DNA of 45,640 nt from assembly GCF_041904905.1 (NCBI RefSeq), contig NZ_JAYRMI010000030.1, forward strand, positions 1 to 45,640, given 5' to 3'. Positions 6,281-15,029 of the stretch are shown piece by piece. Origin of the DNA: Zoogloea sp041904905. Lineage in GTDB: Bacteria; Pseudomonadota; Gammaproteobacteria; Burkholderiales; Rhodocyclaceae. The notes under the pieces were generated by a model. It worked only from the letters and a program-made list of their open reading frames with translations. It did not search any database and was not told the DNA's origin. Position numbers and translations under genes: made by a program. Within the stretch, counting starts at the first letter, position 1. Every line of letters begins with the position of its first letter.

Positions 6281-7732
6281 TCAGGCCTGGGGCGCGCGGG
6301 CGTGCCAGTCGGTGGCTTGCTGGAACTGGTGGGCGACGCCCAGCAGGCGGGCTTCGTCGAAGTAGTTGCCGATCAGCTGCAGGCCCACCGGCAGGCCGCC
6401 CTTGCCGAAGCCGGCCGGGTGCGACAGGCCGGGCAGGCCGGCGAGGTTGATGGCGATGGTGTAGATGTCGGAGAGGTACATCTGCACCGGGTCGTCGCTC
6501 TTCTCGCCGATGCCGAAGGCGACCGTCGGGCTGGTGGGGCCGGCGATCACGTCGCACTGCCGGAAGGCGGCGGCGAAGTCGTTGGCGATCAGGCGGCGCA
6601 GCTTCTGGGCCTTGATGTAGTAGGCGTCGTAGTAGCCGTGGGAGAGCACGTAGGTGCCCACCAGGATGCGCCGCTTGACCTCGGCGCCGAAGCCCTGGGC
6701 GCGGCTCTTGCAGTACATGTCGTTCAGGTCGGTGTACTCGGCGGCGCGGTGGCCGTAGCGCACGCCGTCGAAGCGGCTGAGGTTGGAGCTGGCTTCGGCC
6801 GGGGCGATCACGTAGTAGGCGGGGATCGCCAGCCGGGCGTTGGGCAGGCTCACCTCGACGGTGGTGGCGCCGAGCTTGCGGTATTCGGCAAGGGCGGCCT
6901 CCACCGCGGCGCGCACGTCGTCGTCCATGCCGTCGGCGAAGAACTCCTTGGGCAGGCCGATGCGCAGGCCGGCCAGCGGCCTGGCCAGATCGCGGCTGTA
7001 GTCTTCGGCCTCGCGCTCGAGGCTGGTGGAATCCCGCGGGTCGTGGCCGGCCATGGCGGAGAGCAGCAGGGCGCAGTCTTCGGCCGAGCGGGCAAAGGCG
7101 CCGCCCTGATCCAGCGACGAGGCGTAGGCGATCATGCCGTAGCGGGACACGGTGCCATAAGTGGGCTTGATGCCGGTGATGCCGCACAGGGCCGCCGGCT
7201 GGCGCACCGAGCCGCCGGTGTCGGTGCCGGTGGCGATGGGCACCATCCGCGCCGCCACCGCCGCCGCCGAGCCGCCGGAGGAGCCGCCGGGCACGCAGTC
7301 GGGGTTCCAGGGGTTGCGGGTGGGGCCGAAGTGGGAGTTCTCGTTGGAGGAGCCCATCGCGAACTCGTCCATGTTGGTCTTGCCGACCATCACCGCGCCG
7401 GCTTGCTTGAGCAGGCTGACCACGTGGGCGTCGTAGGGGCTCACGAAGTTGGCGAGCATCTTCGAGCCGCAGGTGGTGAGCACGCCTTCGGTGCAGAAGA
7501 CATCCTTGTGGGCCAGCGGGATGCCGGTGAGCGGGCCGGCGGTGCCGGCGGCCAGGCGTGCGTCGGCTTCGGCAGCGGCCTGCAGGGCGCTGTCGCGGCA
7601 GGTGGTGACGAAGGCGTTGATGCGCCCGTTGCCGGCCTCGATGCGGGCGAGGCTTTCGGTGGCGAGTTCGACGGCGGAGACGCGCTTCGCGCGAAGGGCG
7701 GCGGCGATGTCCTTGAGGCTGGAGTCGATCAT
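6281..7732 (-). CDS. gatA: Glutamyl-tRNA amidotransferase subunit A
   Basis: This 483-residue protein is the amidase subunit of GatCAB; it hydrolyses glutamine and delivers ammonia to GatB. The amidase-signature Ser-cisSer-Lys triad is complete: Lys76 (PLAHKD), Ser151 (in PGGSSGGSAA) and Ser175 (TDTGGSVR). The spacing is identical to characterised GatA proteins, offset by 3. The C-terminal LPGLSHPAGF segment is also typical. It follows gatC after about 63 bp and precedes the small lipoprotein gene by 8 bp. A second in-frame Met is not needed, since the first 20 residues match the usual N-terminus. Confidence 0.97.
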   Translation of the reverse strand: MIDSSLKDIAAALRAKRVSAVELATESLARIEAGNGRINAFVTTCRDSALQAAAEADARLAAGTAGPLTGIPLAHKDVFCTEGVLTTCGSKMLANFVSPYDAHVVSLLKQAGAVMVGKTNMDEFAMGSSNENSHFGPTRNPWNPDCVPGGSSGGSAAAVAARMVPIATGTDTGGSVRQPAALCGITGIKPTYGTVSRYGMIAYASSLDQGGAFARSAEDCALLLSAMAGHDPRDSTSLEREAEDYSRDLARPLAGLRIGLPKEFFADGMDDDVRAAVEAALAEYRKLGATTVEVSLPNARLAIPAYYVIAPAEASSNLSRFDGVRYGHRAAEYTDLNDMYCKSRAQGFGAEVKRRILVGTYVLSHGYYDAYYIKAQKLRRLIANDFAAAFRQCDVIAGPTSPTVAFGIGEKSDDPVQMYLSDIYTIAINLAGLPGLSHPAGFGKGGLPVGLQLIGNYFDEARLLGVAHQFQQATDWHARAPQA

Positions 7733-7795
7733 GGTGCGGGGTGCGAAGTGAGGCGGCCGCCGGGGCGGGCCGCGGGAATCGGGAGGGGTGGCGGC

Positions 7796-8083
7796 TTACT
7801 CGATGACCTTGGGCACCAGGTACAGCCCGGCCTCGGTCTGCGGCGCGATGGCCTGGTAGGCCTGGCGGCGGTCGGTCTCGCTGACGGCGTCTTCGCGCAG
7901 GCGCTGGGCAAGCTCCTGGGGATGGCTCATGGGCTCGACCCCGTCGGTGTTCACGGCCTGCATTTCCTCGATCAGGCCGAAGATACCGTTGAGTTTGGCC
8001 TGGGTGGCATCCAGGTCGCCGTCGGCGAGTTCAAGGCGGGCGAGCTTGGCGATGTGGCGGACTTCGTCGGCGGAAAGTGTCAT
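7796..8083 (-). CDS. gatC: Glutamyl-tRNA amidotransferase subunit C
   Basis: This 95-residue protein is the small GatC subunit that wraps around and stabilises GatA and GatB. The family signatures are present: LSADEVRHIAKLARLEL at the N-terminus, a central LNGIFGLIEEM helix, VEPMSHP in the middle and an LVPKVIE C-terminus. It is the first gene of the gatC-gatA-lipoprotein-gatB operon and is divergent from mreB, with 108 bp between the two start codons. No convincing promoter hexamers or strong ribosome site were seen on this strand. TATGAT, the inverse of 8127-8132, is the only -10-like element. Confidence 0.95.
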   Translation of the reverse strand: MTLSADEVRHIAKLARLELADGDLDATQAKLNGIFGLIEEMQAVNTDGVEPMSHPQELAQRLREDAVSETDRRQAYQAIAPQTEAGLYLVPKVIE

Positions 8084-8101
8084 GGCAATTTACAAAGTTG
8101 C

Positions 8102-8130
8102 TTAAACGACAAAGGTTTGTAGGTTATCAT
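8102..8130 (+). promoter_or_regulatory. Candidate mreB operon promoter
   Basis: TATCAT at 8125-8130 is a plausible -10 element. The sequence 17 bp upstream (TTAAAC, 8102-8107) is only a weak -35. Transcription would begin near 8137, with a leader of about 55 nt before the ATG at 8192. The opposite strand of the same block offers TATGAT, so the region may serve both divergent operons. Confidence 0.35.
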
Positions 8131-8191
8131 AAGCGATTCTGTTGCCCCAATTCCCAACCCCTACAACGGCTTTTTCCGGGATTTTTCTCCG

Positions 8192-9235
8192 ATGTTTGGT
8201 TCTCTGCGCTCTTACTTTTCGAACGATCTCGCCATCGACCTTGGCACCGCCAACACCCTGATCTACGTGCGCGGCAAGGGCATCGTTCTCGACGAACCGT
8301 CCGTGGTGGCGATCCGCACCGAGGGCGGCCCGAACGCCAAGAAAACCATCCTCGCCGTGGGGATGTCCGCCAAGCAGATGCTGGGCAAGACCCCGGGCAA
8401 CATCACCGCCATCCGCCCGATGAAGGATGGCGTGATCGCCGACTTCACCGTCACCGAGCAGATGCTCAAGCAGTTCATCAAGAAGGTTCACGACACCCGC
8501 CTGTTCTCGCCCAGCCCGCGCATCATCATCTGCGTGCCCTGTGGCTCCACCCAGGTGGAGCGCCGCGCGATCCGCGAATCTGCCCTGGGCGCCGGTGCCA
8601 GCAATGTTTACCTGATCGAAGAGCCGATGGCTGCGGCGATCGGTGCCGGCATGCCGGTGGCCGACGCGACCGGCTCGATGGTCGTCGACATCGGCGGCGG
8701 CACGACCGAAGTGGGTGTGATCTCCCTGGGCGGCATGGTGTACGCCGGCTCGATCCGCGTCGGCGGCGACAAGTTCGACGAAGCCATCATCAATTACATC
8801 CGCCGCAACTACGGCATGCTGATCGGCGAGACCACCGCCGAATCCATCAAGAAGGAAATCGGCTCGGCCTTCCCGGGTTCCGAGGTCAAGGAGATGGAGG
8901 TCAAGGGCCGCAACCTGGCCGAAGGCATCCCCCGCGCCTTCACCATCTCGTCCAACGAGATCCTCGAAGCCCTCACCGAGCCGCTCAACCAGATCGTCTC
9001 CGCGGTCAAGATCGCGCTGGAGCAGACCCCGCCCGAGCTGGGCGCCGACATCGCCGAGCGTGGCATGGTGCTCACTGGCGGCGGCGCGCTGCTGCGCGAC
9101 CTCGACCGCCTGCTGATGGAAGAAACCGGCCTGCCGGTGATCGTCGCCGACGACCCCCTCACCTGCGTGGTGCGCGGTTCCGGCATGGCCCTCGAAAAGA
9201 TGGACCAGCTCGGTTCCATCTTCACCAGCGAGTAA
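8192..9235 (+). CDS. mreB: Rod-shape-determining actin homologue MreB
   Basis: This 347-residue protein is the bacterial actin MreB, which polymerises under the inner membrane and directs the elongasome. The actin-fold signatures are clear: phosphate-1 loop DLGTANTLIY (about 12-21), phosphate-2 VVDIGGGTTE (about 165-174) and the adenosine loop LTGGGALL (about 292-299). The N-terminal MFGSLRSYFS forms the usual amphipathic membrane-binding segment. Length and order are standard for proteobacteria. It begins the operon mreB-mreC-mreD-mrdA-rodA-rlpA. A 118-bp gap with a hairpin follows, so mreB may be produced in excess over the rest. Confidence 0.98.
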   Translation: MFGSLRSYFSNDLAIDLGTANTLIYVRGKGIVLDEPSVVAIRTEGGPNAKKTILAVGMSAKQMLGKTPGNITAIRPMKDGVIADFTVTEQMLKQFIKKVHDTRLFSPSPRIIICVPCGSTQVERRAIRESALGAGASNVYLIEEPMAAAIGAGMPVADATGSMVVDIGGGTTEVGVISLGGMVYAGSIRVGGDKFDEAIINYIRRNYGMLIGETTAESIKKEIGSAFPGSEVKEMEVKGRNLAEGIPRAFTISSNEILEALTEPLNQIVSAVKIALEQTPPELGADIAERGMVLTGGGALLRDLDRLLMEETGLPVIVADDPLTCVVRGSGMALEKMDQLGSIFTSE

Positions 9236-9297
9236 GACACGTCGCAGACGACCGGGACGCCCGCAGTGAACTTCCCGTTCCCCTGCGTGCGTCGCCT

Positions 9298-9316
9298 GCC
9301 CGGGCTGGTCCCGGGC
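9298..9316 (+). promoter_or_regulatory. Hairpin in the mreB-mreC gap
   Basis: GCCCGGG (9298-9304) and CCCGGGC (9310-9316) form a perfect 7-bp stem with a 5-nt loop, 37 bp before mreC. There is no T-tract. It may act as an RNA processing or stability element, or a partial attenuator, lowering mreC expression relative to mreB. Confidence 0.35.
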
Positions 9317-9353
9317 GCGGCCGTTTGCCCATCGACCTGAGCGTCCCTGTCCG

Positions 9354-10271
9354 ATGGTCGGCCATTCGCCTCCTCCCTTCTTCAAACGCGGGCCTGCGCC
9401 GCTGGCCAAGCTCGTGTTCTTCGTCATCGTCTCGCTGGCGCTGCTGGTCTCCGACCTCAACCTGCGCTACCTCGACGCCTTCCGCCAGGGTCTGTCGGTG
9501 CTCGCCTATCCGCTGCAGATGGCGGCCGCCACGCCGGCGGATTTCGTGCGCAACGCCTCCAACTACTTCGCCTCGCTGGTGCGCCTGCAGATCGAGAACA
9601 AGGAGTTGAAGAGCAAGCAGCTCCAGGGCGCCGAGCGCCTGCTGCGCCTCGACCAGATCGAGCAGGAGAACCGCCACCTGCGCGCCCTGCTCGAGGCCCG
9701 TGAGCGGCAGCCGGTGAAATCCGTGGTGGCCGAGATCATGTACACCGCGAAAGACCCTTTCTCGCGCAAGGTCATTCTCGACAAGGGCGCCCAGGCCGGC
9801 ATCGAGCCCGGTCAGGCGGTGGTGGACGACGCCGGGGTGATCGGCCAGATCACCCGGGTCTTCCCGATGCAGTCCGAACTCACCCTGCTCACCGACAAGG
9901 ATCAGGCGATCCCGGTGACCATCGTGCGCAGCGGCCTGCGGGCGGTGCTGTTCGGCTCCGGCAACGGGCTGATGGAGCTGCGCTATCTGGCCGCCAACGC
10001 CGACGTGCAGCCCGGCGACAAGGTGGTCACCTCGGGGCTCGATGGCGTCTTCCTGGCCGGCCTGCCGGTGGCCACGGTGGCCCGGGTGGAGCGCGACCAG
10101 GCCCAGACCTTCGCCCGTATCCCCTGCCTGCCGGCGGCGGGGGTCGAGCAGTTCAGCCATGTGCTGGTGCTGGGCCATCGCGAAAGCCTGCCGCCGCGCC
10201 CGCCGGAGCCCGAGGTCATCAACAAGGGCAAGGGCGGCAAGGGTCGCAAGGCCAGGGCGGCCAAGGAGTAA
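9354..10271 (+). CDS. mreC: Rod-shape-determining protein MreC
   Basis: This 305-residue bitopic inner-membrane protein links MreB to the periplasmic PBP2/RodA machinery. It has a short cytoplasmic N-terminus, one transmembrane helix (about 19-37), then a coiled coil (about 75-118: LQIENKELKSKQLQ, IEQENRHLRALLEA). The MreC beta-domains follow, with family motifs VILDKGAQAGI, GVIGQI and VTSGLDGVFLAGLPV. The last 35 residues are Pro-rich then Lys/Gly-rich (KGKGGKGRKARAAKE), a basic tail longer than in E. coli. It is followed 3 bp later by mreD. Confidence 0.96.
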   Translation: MVGHSPPPFFKRGPAPLAKLVFFVIVSLALLVSDLNLRYLDAFRQGLSVLAYPLQMAAATPADFVRNASNYFASLVRLQIENKELKSKQLQGAERLLRLDQIEQENRHLRALLEARERQPVKSVVAEIMYTAKDPFSRKVILDKGAQAGIEPGQAVVDDAGVIGQITRVFPMQSELTLLTDKDQAIPVTIVRSGLRAVLFGSGNGLMELRYLAANADVQPGDKVVTSGLDGVFLAGLPVATVARVERDQAQTFARIPCLPAAGVEQFSHVLVLGHRESLPPRPPEPEVINKGKGGKGRKARAAKE

Positions 10272-10274
10272 GCC

Positions 10275-10796
10275 ATGCAACCGACCAACCGTTCGAGCCG
10301 CATCCTGCTCCCGGTGAAGATGTGGTTTGTGTACCTCACCCTCTTCGTCGCGCTGTTCCTCAACTACATCCCCACCGGCCATCTGCCGGCGGTGCCGGAT
10401 TTCGTGGCCCTGGTGCTGGCCTTCTGGTGCGTGCGCGAGCCGCTCAAGATCGGCATCGGCGCCGGCTTCGTGTTCGGCCTCTTCACCGACATTGGCGTGG
10501 GTGCGGCGATGGGGCAGCACGCCTTCTCCTACGTGCTGCTGGCCTACGCCGCCAACGAGCTGTCGCGGCGGGTGCTGTGGTTCACGCCGGTGGAGCAGGC
10601 GCTCCACGTGCTGCCCCTGCTGTTCCTGTCCCAGGTGGTGATGGTGGTGGTGCGGCTCATCGCCGGGGCCGAGTTCCCCGGCTGGTGGATGTTCTTCGGC
10701 AGCTTCGTGGCCGCCCTCCTGTGGATTCCCCTGCACTACGTGCTGCTGCTGCCCCAGTACCAGCCCGTGGAGCGGGACGAGAACCGGCCGATCTGA
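10275..10796 (+). CDS. mreD: Rod-shape-determining protein MreD
   Basis: This 173-residue integral membrane protein has about five hydrophobic segments, such as MWFVYLTLFVALFLNYI near residue 16 and FVALVLAFWCVRE near 40. It carries the MreD family pattern GIGAGFVFGLFTDIGVGAAMGQHAFSY at about 59-85. It is a membrane component of the elongasome with no known enzymatic role. The ATG is 3 bp after mreC, and mrdA starts 3 bp after its stop, so translation is likely coupled throughout. Confidence 0.95.
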   Translation: MQPTNRSSRILLPVKMWFVYLTLFVALFLNYIPTGHLPAVPDFVALVLAFWCVREPLKIGIGAGFVFGLFTDIGVGAAMGQHAFSYVLLAYAANELSRRVLWFTPVEQALHVLPLLFLSQVVMVVVRLIAGAEFPGWWMFFGSFVAALLWIPLHYVLLLPQYQPVERDENRPI

Positions 10797-10799
10797 CCG

Positions 10800-12704
10800 A
10801 TGACCACGATCCGCACGCCCGAGCAGGAACTCGGCCGTTTTCGTGCCCGGCTGGCGGTGGCCGGGGCGGTGGCGCTGGTGTGCTTCGGGCTGCTGGCGGC
10901 GCGCTTCTTCTACCTGCAGGTGGTGCGCTACGACTACTACTCCACCCGCGCCGAGGACAACCGGATCTCGCTGGTGCCCATCGTGCCCAACCGCGGCCTC
11001 ATCATGGACCGCAACGGCACGGTGCTGGCCCGCAACTATTCGGCCTACACCCTGGAGATCACCCCGTCGCGGGTGGCCGATCTCGAGCAGACCATCGAGG
11101 CGCTCTCCAGGCTCGTCGACATCCAGCCCAAGGATCGCAAGCGCCTCAAGAAGCTGATGGACGAATCCAAGAGCTTCGAATCGTTGCCCATCCGCAACCG
11201 CCTCACCGACGAGGAAGTCGCCCGCTTCATCGCCCAGCGCTACCGCTTCCCGGGGGTCGAACTCAAGGCGCGGCTGTTCCGCGACTACCCGATGGGCGCC
11301 TTCGGCTCCCACATCATCGGCTACATCGGGCGGATCAACGACCGCGACCTGGAGCGCATCGAGGAGAACGACGACTCCGCCAACTACCGCGGCACCGACC
11401 ACATCGGCAAGGCCGGCCTCGAGAAGAGCTACGAGCGCGAACTCCACGGCCAGACCGGCTACGAGGAGGTCGAGGTGGATTCCGGCGGCCGCGCCGTGCG
11501 GGCCCTGCGGCGCACCCCCGCCACGCCGGGCAACAACCTCATCCTCACCGTCGATCTCAAGCTGCAGGAAGTCGTCGAGAAGGCCTTCGGCAACCGCCGC
11601 GGCGCGCTGGTGGCCATCGAGCCGGGCAGCGGCGGGGTGCTGGCGCTGGTGTCGGTGCCCACCTTCGACCCCAACCTGTTCGTGGACGGCATCGCCCCCC
11701 AGGATTGGGACGAGCTCAACAACTCCCCCAATCACCCGATGGTGAACCGCGCCCTCAACGGCGCCTACCCGCCGGGCTCCACCTTCAAGCCCTTCATGGC
11801 GCTGGCGGCGCTGATGAGCGGCAAGCGCACCGCCAGCCAGGCCATCTCCGATCCGGGCTACTTCGATTTCGGCGGACACCACTTCCGCGACGACAAGGCC
11901 GGCGGTCACGGGGTGGTGGACATGTACAAATCCATCGTCCACTCCTGCGACACCTACTACTACAAGCTCGCCAACGACATGGGGATCGACCTGATCGCCG
12001 CCCAGATGGCCCAGTTCGGGTTCGGCAGCCGCACCGGCATCGACATCGAAGGCGAGAGCACCGGCGTGCTGCCCTCGCCCGAATGGAAGAAGCGCCGCTT
12101 CAAGAAGCCCGAGCAGCAGAAGTGGTTCGGCGGCGAGACCATCTCCATCGGCATCGGCCAGGGCTACAACGCCTACACCATGTTGCAGCTCGCCCACGCC
12201 ACCGCCACGGTGGCGGCCGGTGGGGTGATGTTCAAGCCCCACCTCGTCAAGTACATCGAGAGCGCCAAGGACGGCTCGCGGCGGATGATCGAGCCCCAGC
12301 CGATCAAGACCATCCCGATCCGCCAGGACCACCTCGACACCATCCGCCGGGCGATGGTGGGGGTGAACCGCGAGGGCACCGGCACCCGCGCCTTCGCCGG
12401 CGCCCCCTACCAGGCGGCGGGCAAGACCGGCACGGCCCAGGTGTTCTCCCTGAAGGGCGCCAAGTACAACGCGCGGATCGCCGAGCGCCTGCGCGACCAC
12501 GCCCTGTTCATCGCCTTCGCCCCGGCCGACAAGCCCACCATCGCGCTGGCGGTGCTGGTCGAGAACGGCGGCTTCGGTGCCGAATCCGCCGCCCCGATCG
12601 CCCGCCAGGTGCTCGACTACTACCTCCTGGGCAAGCTGCCGGCCGGCATCGCGCCGGAGTACCCCGGCGCCGAGGGCAACAACGGGGACAGCGCCGGTGA
12701 TTGA
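10800..12704 (+). CDS. mrdA: Penicillin-binding protein 2 (elongation transpeptidase)
   Basis: This 634-residue class B penicillin-binding protein cross-links peptidoglycan during cylindrical growth, in complex with RodA. A single N-terminal transmembrane helix (about 17-40) precedes the pedestal domain (RGLIMDRNG near 61; HIIGYIGRIN near 172). The transpeptidase domain follows with all three motifs: SxxK at Ser327 (GSTFK), SxN-type at Ser382 (SCDTYYY) and KTG at Lys542 (KTGTAQ). Length and motifs are normal for PBP2. The stop overlaps the GTG start of rodA by 8 bp. Confidence 0.97.
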   Translation: MTTIRTPEQELGRFRARLAVAGAVALVCFGLLAARFFYLQVVRYDYYSTRAEDNRISLVPIVPNRGLIMDRNGTVLARNYSAYTLEITPSRVADLEQTIEALSRLVDIQPKDRKRLKKLMDESKSFESLPIRNRLTDEEVARFIAQRYRFPGVELKARLFRDYPMGAFGSHIIGYIGRINDRDLERIEENDDSANYRGTDHIGKAGLEKSYERELHGQTGYEEVEVDSGGRAVRALRRTPATPGNNLILTVDLKLQEVVEKAFGNRRGALVAIEPGSGGVLALVSVPTFDPNLFVDGIAPQDWDELNNSPNHPMVNRALNGAYPPGSTFKPFMALAALMSGKRTASQAISDPGYFDFGGHHFRDDKAGGHGVVDMYKSIVHSCDTYYYKLANDMGIDLIAAQMAQFGFGSRTGIDIEGESTGVLPSPEWKKRRFKKPEQQKWFGGETISIGIGQGYNAYTMLQLAHATATVAAGGVMFKPHLVKYIESAKDGSRRMIEPQPIKTIPIRQDHLDTIRRAMVGVNREGTGTRAFAGAPYQAAGKTGTAQVFSLKGAKYNARIAERLRDHALFIAFAPADKPTIALAVLVENGGFGAESAAPIARQVLDYYLLGKLPAGIAPEYPGAEGNNGDSAGD

Positions 12705-13839
12705 CTCCCGCTTCGATCCGCGCAAGTGGCCGGGCTACCTGCTGGCGCCCCTCGACGGCCCGCTGCTGGTCATCGTGCTGCTGCTGCTCGGTTTTGCCAC
12801 GGTGGTGATGGTCAGCGCCTCGCCCGAGCGCCTGGGCACCCTGGCCCTCAACATCGGTGTGGCCTTCGCGGTGATGTGGGTGGCCGCCAGCATTCCGCCC
12901 CAGCGCATGATGAGCATCGCCCTGCCGCTCTACGTGCTGGGGGTGCTGCTGCTGGTGGGGGTGGCCCTGTTCGGCGACGTCTCGAAGGGCGCCCGACGCT
13001 GGCTCAACATCGGCGTGGCGCGCATCCAGCCCTCCGAGCTGATGAAAATCTCCATGCCGCTGATGCTCGCCTGGTATTTCCAGCTGCGCGAGGGCGCGCT
13101 GCGGGTGCGCGACTTCTTCGTCGCCGCGGGGCTGCTGCTGCTGCCGGTGGGGCTGATCGCCAAGCAGCCCGATCTGGGCACCGCCTTGCTGGTGGCGGCG
13201 GCCGGCTTCTACGTGCTGTTCTTCGCCGGCCTGGCCTGGCGGCTGATCCTGCCGGTGGCCATCGTGGGCATCGCCGGCATCGTCGCCATCGTCGCCATGG
13301 GCGACACCATCTGCCAGCCCGGCGTCGATTGGCCCGGGATGCGCGAATACCAGAAGCACCGGGTGTGCACCCTGCTCGACCCCACCTCCGACCCTCTCGG
13401 CAAGGGCTTCCACATCATCCAGTCCACCATCGCCATCGGCTCCGGCGGGGTGCTCGGCAAGGGCTGGGGGCACGGCACCCAGACCCACCTGGATTTCCTG
13501 CCCGAGCGACACACCGATTTCATCTTCGCGGTGCTCACCGAGGAATTCGGGCTTGCCGGTGCCATCGTGCTGGTGTTACTCTATATCTGTCTGATTTTTC
13601 GCGGTTTGTTTATCGCCGCTGGTGCCCCGACCCTGTTCTCGCGCCTTCTCGCTGGCGCGCTCACGCTGATCTTCTTCACCTACGCGTTTGTGAACATGGG
13701 GATGGTGAGCGGAATTCTCCCCGTGGTGGGGGTTCCGTTGCCCTTTGTCAGTTACGGTGGCACTGCACTCGTTACCCTGTGTCTTGGTGTCGGGATGCTC
13801 ATGAGCATCCAGCGTCACCGGCGTCGGGTAGGTGCCTGA
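12697..13839 (+). CDS. rodA: Peptidoglycan glycosyltransferase RodA
   Basis: This 380-residue SEDS-family polytopic membrane protein polymerises glycan strands from lipid II during elongation, working with PBP2. I place the start at GTG 12697, overlapping the mrdA stop by 8 bp. The product then begins MIDSRFDPRKW, and upstream in-frame codons lie inside mrdA. Family signatures include GARRWLNIG, IQPSELMKI, KQPDLGTALL, GWGHGTQTHLDFLPERHTDF and the C-terminal GVPLPFVSYGGTAL. About ten hydrophobic helices are visible. A large periplasmic loop (about 205-275) carries two Cys (ICQPG and HRVCTL) that could pair. Confidence 0.97.
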   Translation: MIDSRFDPRKWPGYLLAPLDGPLLVIVLLLLGFATVVMVSASPERLGTLALNIGVAFAVMWVAASIPPQRMMSIALPLYVLGVLLLVGVALFGDVSKGARRWLNIGVARIQPSELMKISMPLMLAWYFQLREGALRVRDFFVAAGLLLLPVGLIAKQPDLGTALLVAAAGFYVLFFAGLAWRLILPVAIVGIAGIVAIVAMGDTICQPGVDWPGMREYQKHRVCTLLDPTSDPLGKGFHIIQSTIAIGSGGVLGKGWGHGTQTHLDFLPERHTDFIFAVLTEEFGLAGAIVLVLLYICLIFRGLFIAAGAPTLFSRLLAGALTLIFFTYAFVNMGMVSGILPVVGVPLPFVSYGGTALVTLCLGVGMLMSIQRHRRRVGA

Positions 13840-13885
13840 ACCCGCGTGCGCCCCTTGGGCGCGCGCCCGAACAGGAATACGTGTC

Positions 13886-14944
13886 ATGCCCCCTGTAGCG
13901 ATCTCCCGTCGCGCCGGCTTGCTGCCTGCGCTCTTCAGTAGCGTCCTCCTGCTGTCTGCCCCCGCCATCGGTGCGCCCGCCACGACGACGGACGCCCGAT
14001 CCGACGAGGCCACCCTCGCCGGTCTCAAGCCTACCCCCCGCTTCCATTTTGCCGACGGCGTGTTCAAGAACGACGGCCTGCCCGACGACGGGGCCGCCGC
14101 CACCCCCGACGCGCTGCCGACCGCGCCGGTCATCAGAAAAAGCGATTATTCCCTGCAGGGTTCCATCTCTTCCGGGAATGGTCTCACCCTCGAGAAAGGG
14201 GTGGCGAGTTGGTACGGCAAGATGTTCCACGGCCGCAAGACCTCCAGCGGCGACACCTACGACATGTACGCGATGACCGCGGCCCACCCGAGCCTGCCGA
14301 TTCCCAGCTACGTGCGGGTGACCAACCTGGCCAACGGCCGTTCGGCCGTGGTGCGGGTGAACGACCGCGGCCCCTTCCATCCGGGCCGGGTCATCGACCT
14401 CTCCTACGCGGCGGCCTACAAGCTGGGCTACGTGGATCAGGGGCAGGCCCAGGTGGAGATCGCGCTGGTGCTGCCCGAGGACGTGGCCTTCGTCCAGCCG
14501 GGCCGTCCGGTGCCGCCGATCCGGCGGGCCAAGGCCCCGGCCGCCCCGGCTCCGCTTGCCCAGCGTCCCGCGCCTGCGCCCGAGGCGGTGGCGGTGGCCG
14601 AGCCGGCCCGCCCGGCCGTCGAGCCGCCGGCGGTGGCTGCCGTGGCGCCGGTGCCCGCAGCCGTAGCCGCCGCGTCGGCCGCGCCGGCAGGGCGGGCTGC
14701 AGAGCGGGTCGGCAGCGAGGTCTTCCTGCAGCTGGGGGCCTTCGGCACGGCGGTCACTGCCGAGCACTTCAAGGGTTTCGTCGAGCACGAGCTGAAGTGG
14801 CTGAAGGAGTCGGTGTCGGTGCTGGCCTACGAGGGCAAGTACCGGCTGCGCGTCGGGCCCTTCCCGTCGGCCTTCGAGGCCCGCTCCATCGCCGAGCGCA
14901 TCGCCGCCACCCTCAAGCTCAAGCCCTCGGTCGTCCAGCGCTGA
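13886..14944 (+). CDS. rlpA: RlpA-family septal ring lytic transglycosylase
   Basis: This 352-residue exported protein has a signal peptide (RR, then a hydrophobic run, cleavage near AIGA), a double-psi beta-barrel RlpA domain (about 107-200), a Pro/Ala-rich linker (about 210-270) and a C-terminal SPOR domain (about 272-350) that binds denuded glycans. ATG 13886 is preferred over GTG 13832 because it follows AGGAA at a suitable distance and opens directly onto the signal peptide. Two things are unusual. No lipobox Cys is present, whereas E. coli RlpA is a lipoprotein. The catalytic Glu of Pseudomonas RlpA (E120) aligns with Asp123 here, with His134 and Asp160 conserved at the expected spacing. 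It closes the elongasome operon, 46 bp after rodA. Confidence 0.93.
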   Translation: MPPVAISRRAGLLPALFSSVLLLSAPAIGAPATTTDARSDEATLAGLKPTPRFHFADGVFKNDGLPDDGAAATPDALPTAPVIRKSDYSLQGSISSGNGLTLEKGVASWYGKMFHGRKTSSGDTYDMYAMTAAHPSLPIPSYVRVTNLANGRSAVVRVNDRGPFHPGRVIDLSYAAAYKLGYVDQGQAQVEIALVLPEDVAFVQPGRPVPPIRRAKAPAAPAPLAQRPAPAPEAVAVAEPARPAVEPPAVAAVAPVPAAVAAASAAPAGRAAERVGSEVFLQLGAFGTAVTAEHFKGFVEHELKWLKESVSVLAYEGKYRLRVGPFPSAFEARSIAERIAATLKLKPSVVQR

Positions 14945-14999
14945 ACCCAACCGGGGTACAAAACCCTGTTTGTGGCAAGGTAATTTTTCACCCTTTGGC

Positions 15000-15005
15000 T
15001 ATACT
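15000..15005 (+). promoter_or_regulatory. Candidate -10 element for the small Cys-rich gene
   Basis: TATACT at 15000-15005 sits in an AT-rich patch after rlpA. No good -35 is found at 16-18 bp. If used, transcription would start near 15012, giving a leader of about 18 nt that includes the strong ribosome site at 15017-15023. Confidence 0.35.
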
Positions 15006-15029
15006 GAAGTCAACCGAAGGGAGGATGCC

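Noticed and set aside
9222..12725. Minus-strand open frame of more than 1100 codons opposite mreC-mreD-mrdA
   Set aside because: It is a GC-bias shadow of the plus-strand elongasome genes: low-complexity His/Gly/Ala/Arg composition, no domains and no ribosome site. The same holds for the long antisense frames opposite the hybrid kinase (19849-23967), dprA/LysM (27737-30577) and uvrA (37262-39652, 39983-42952).
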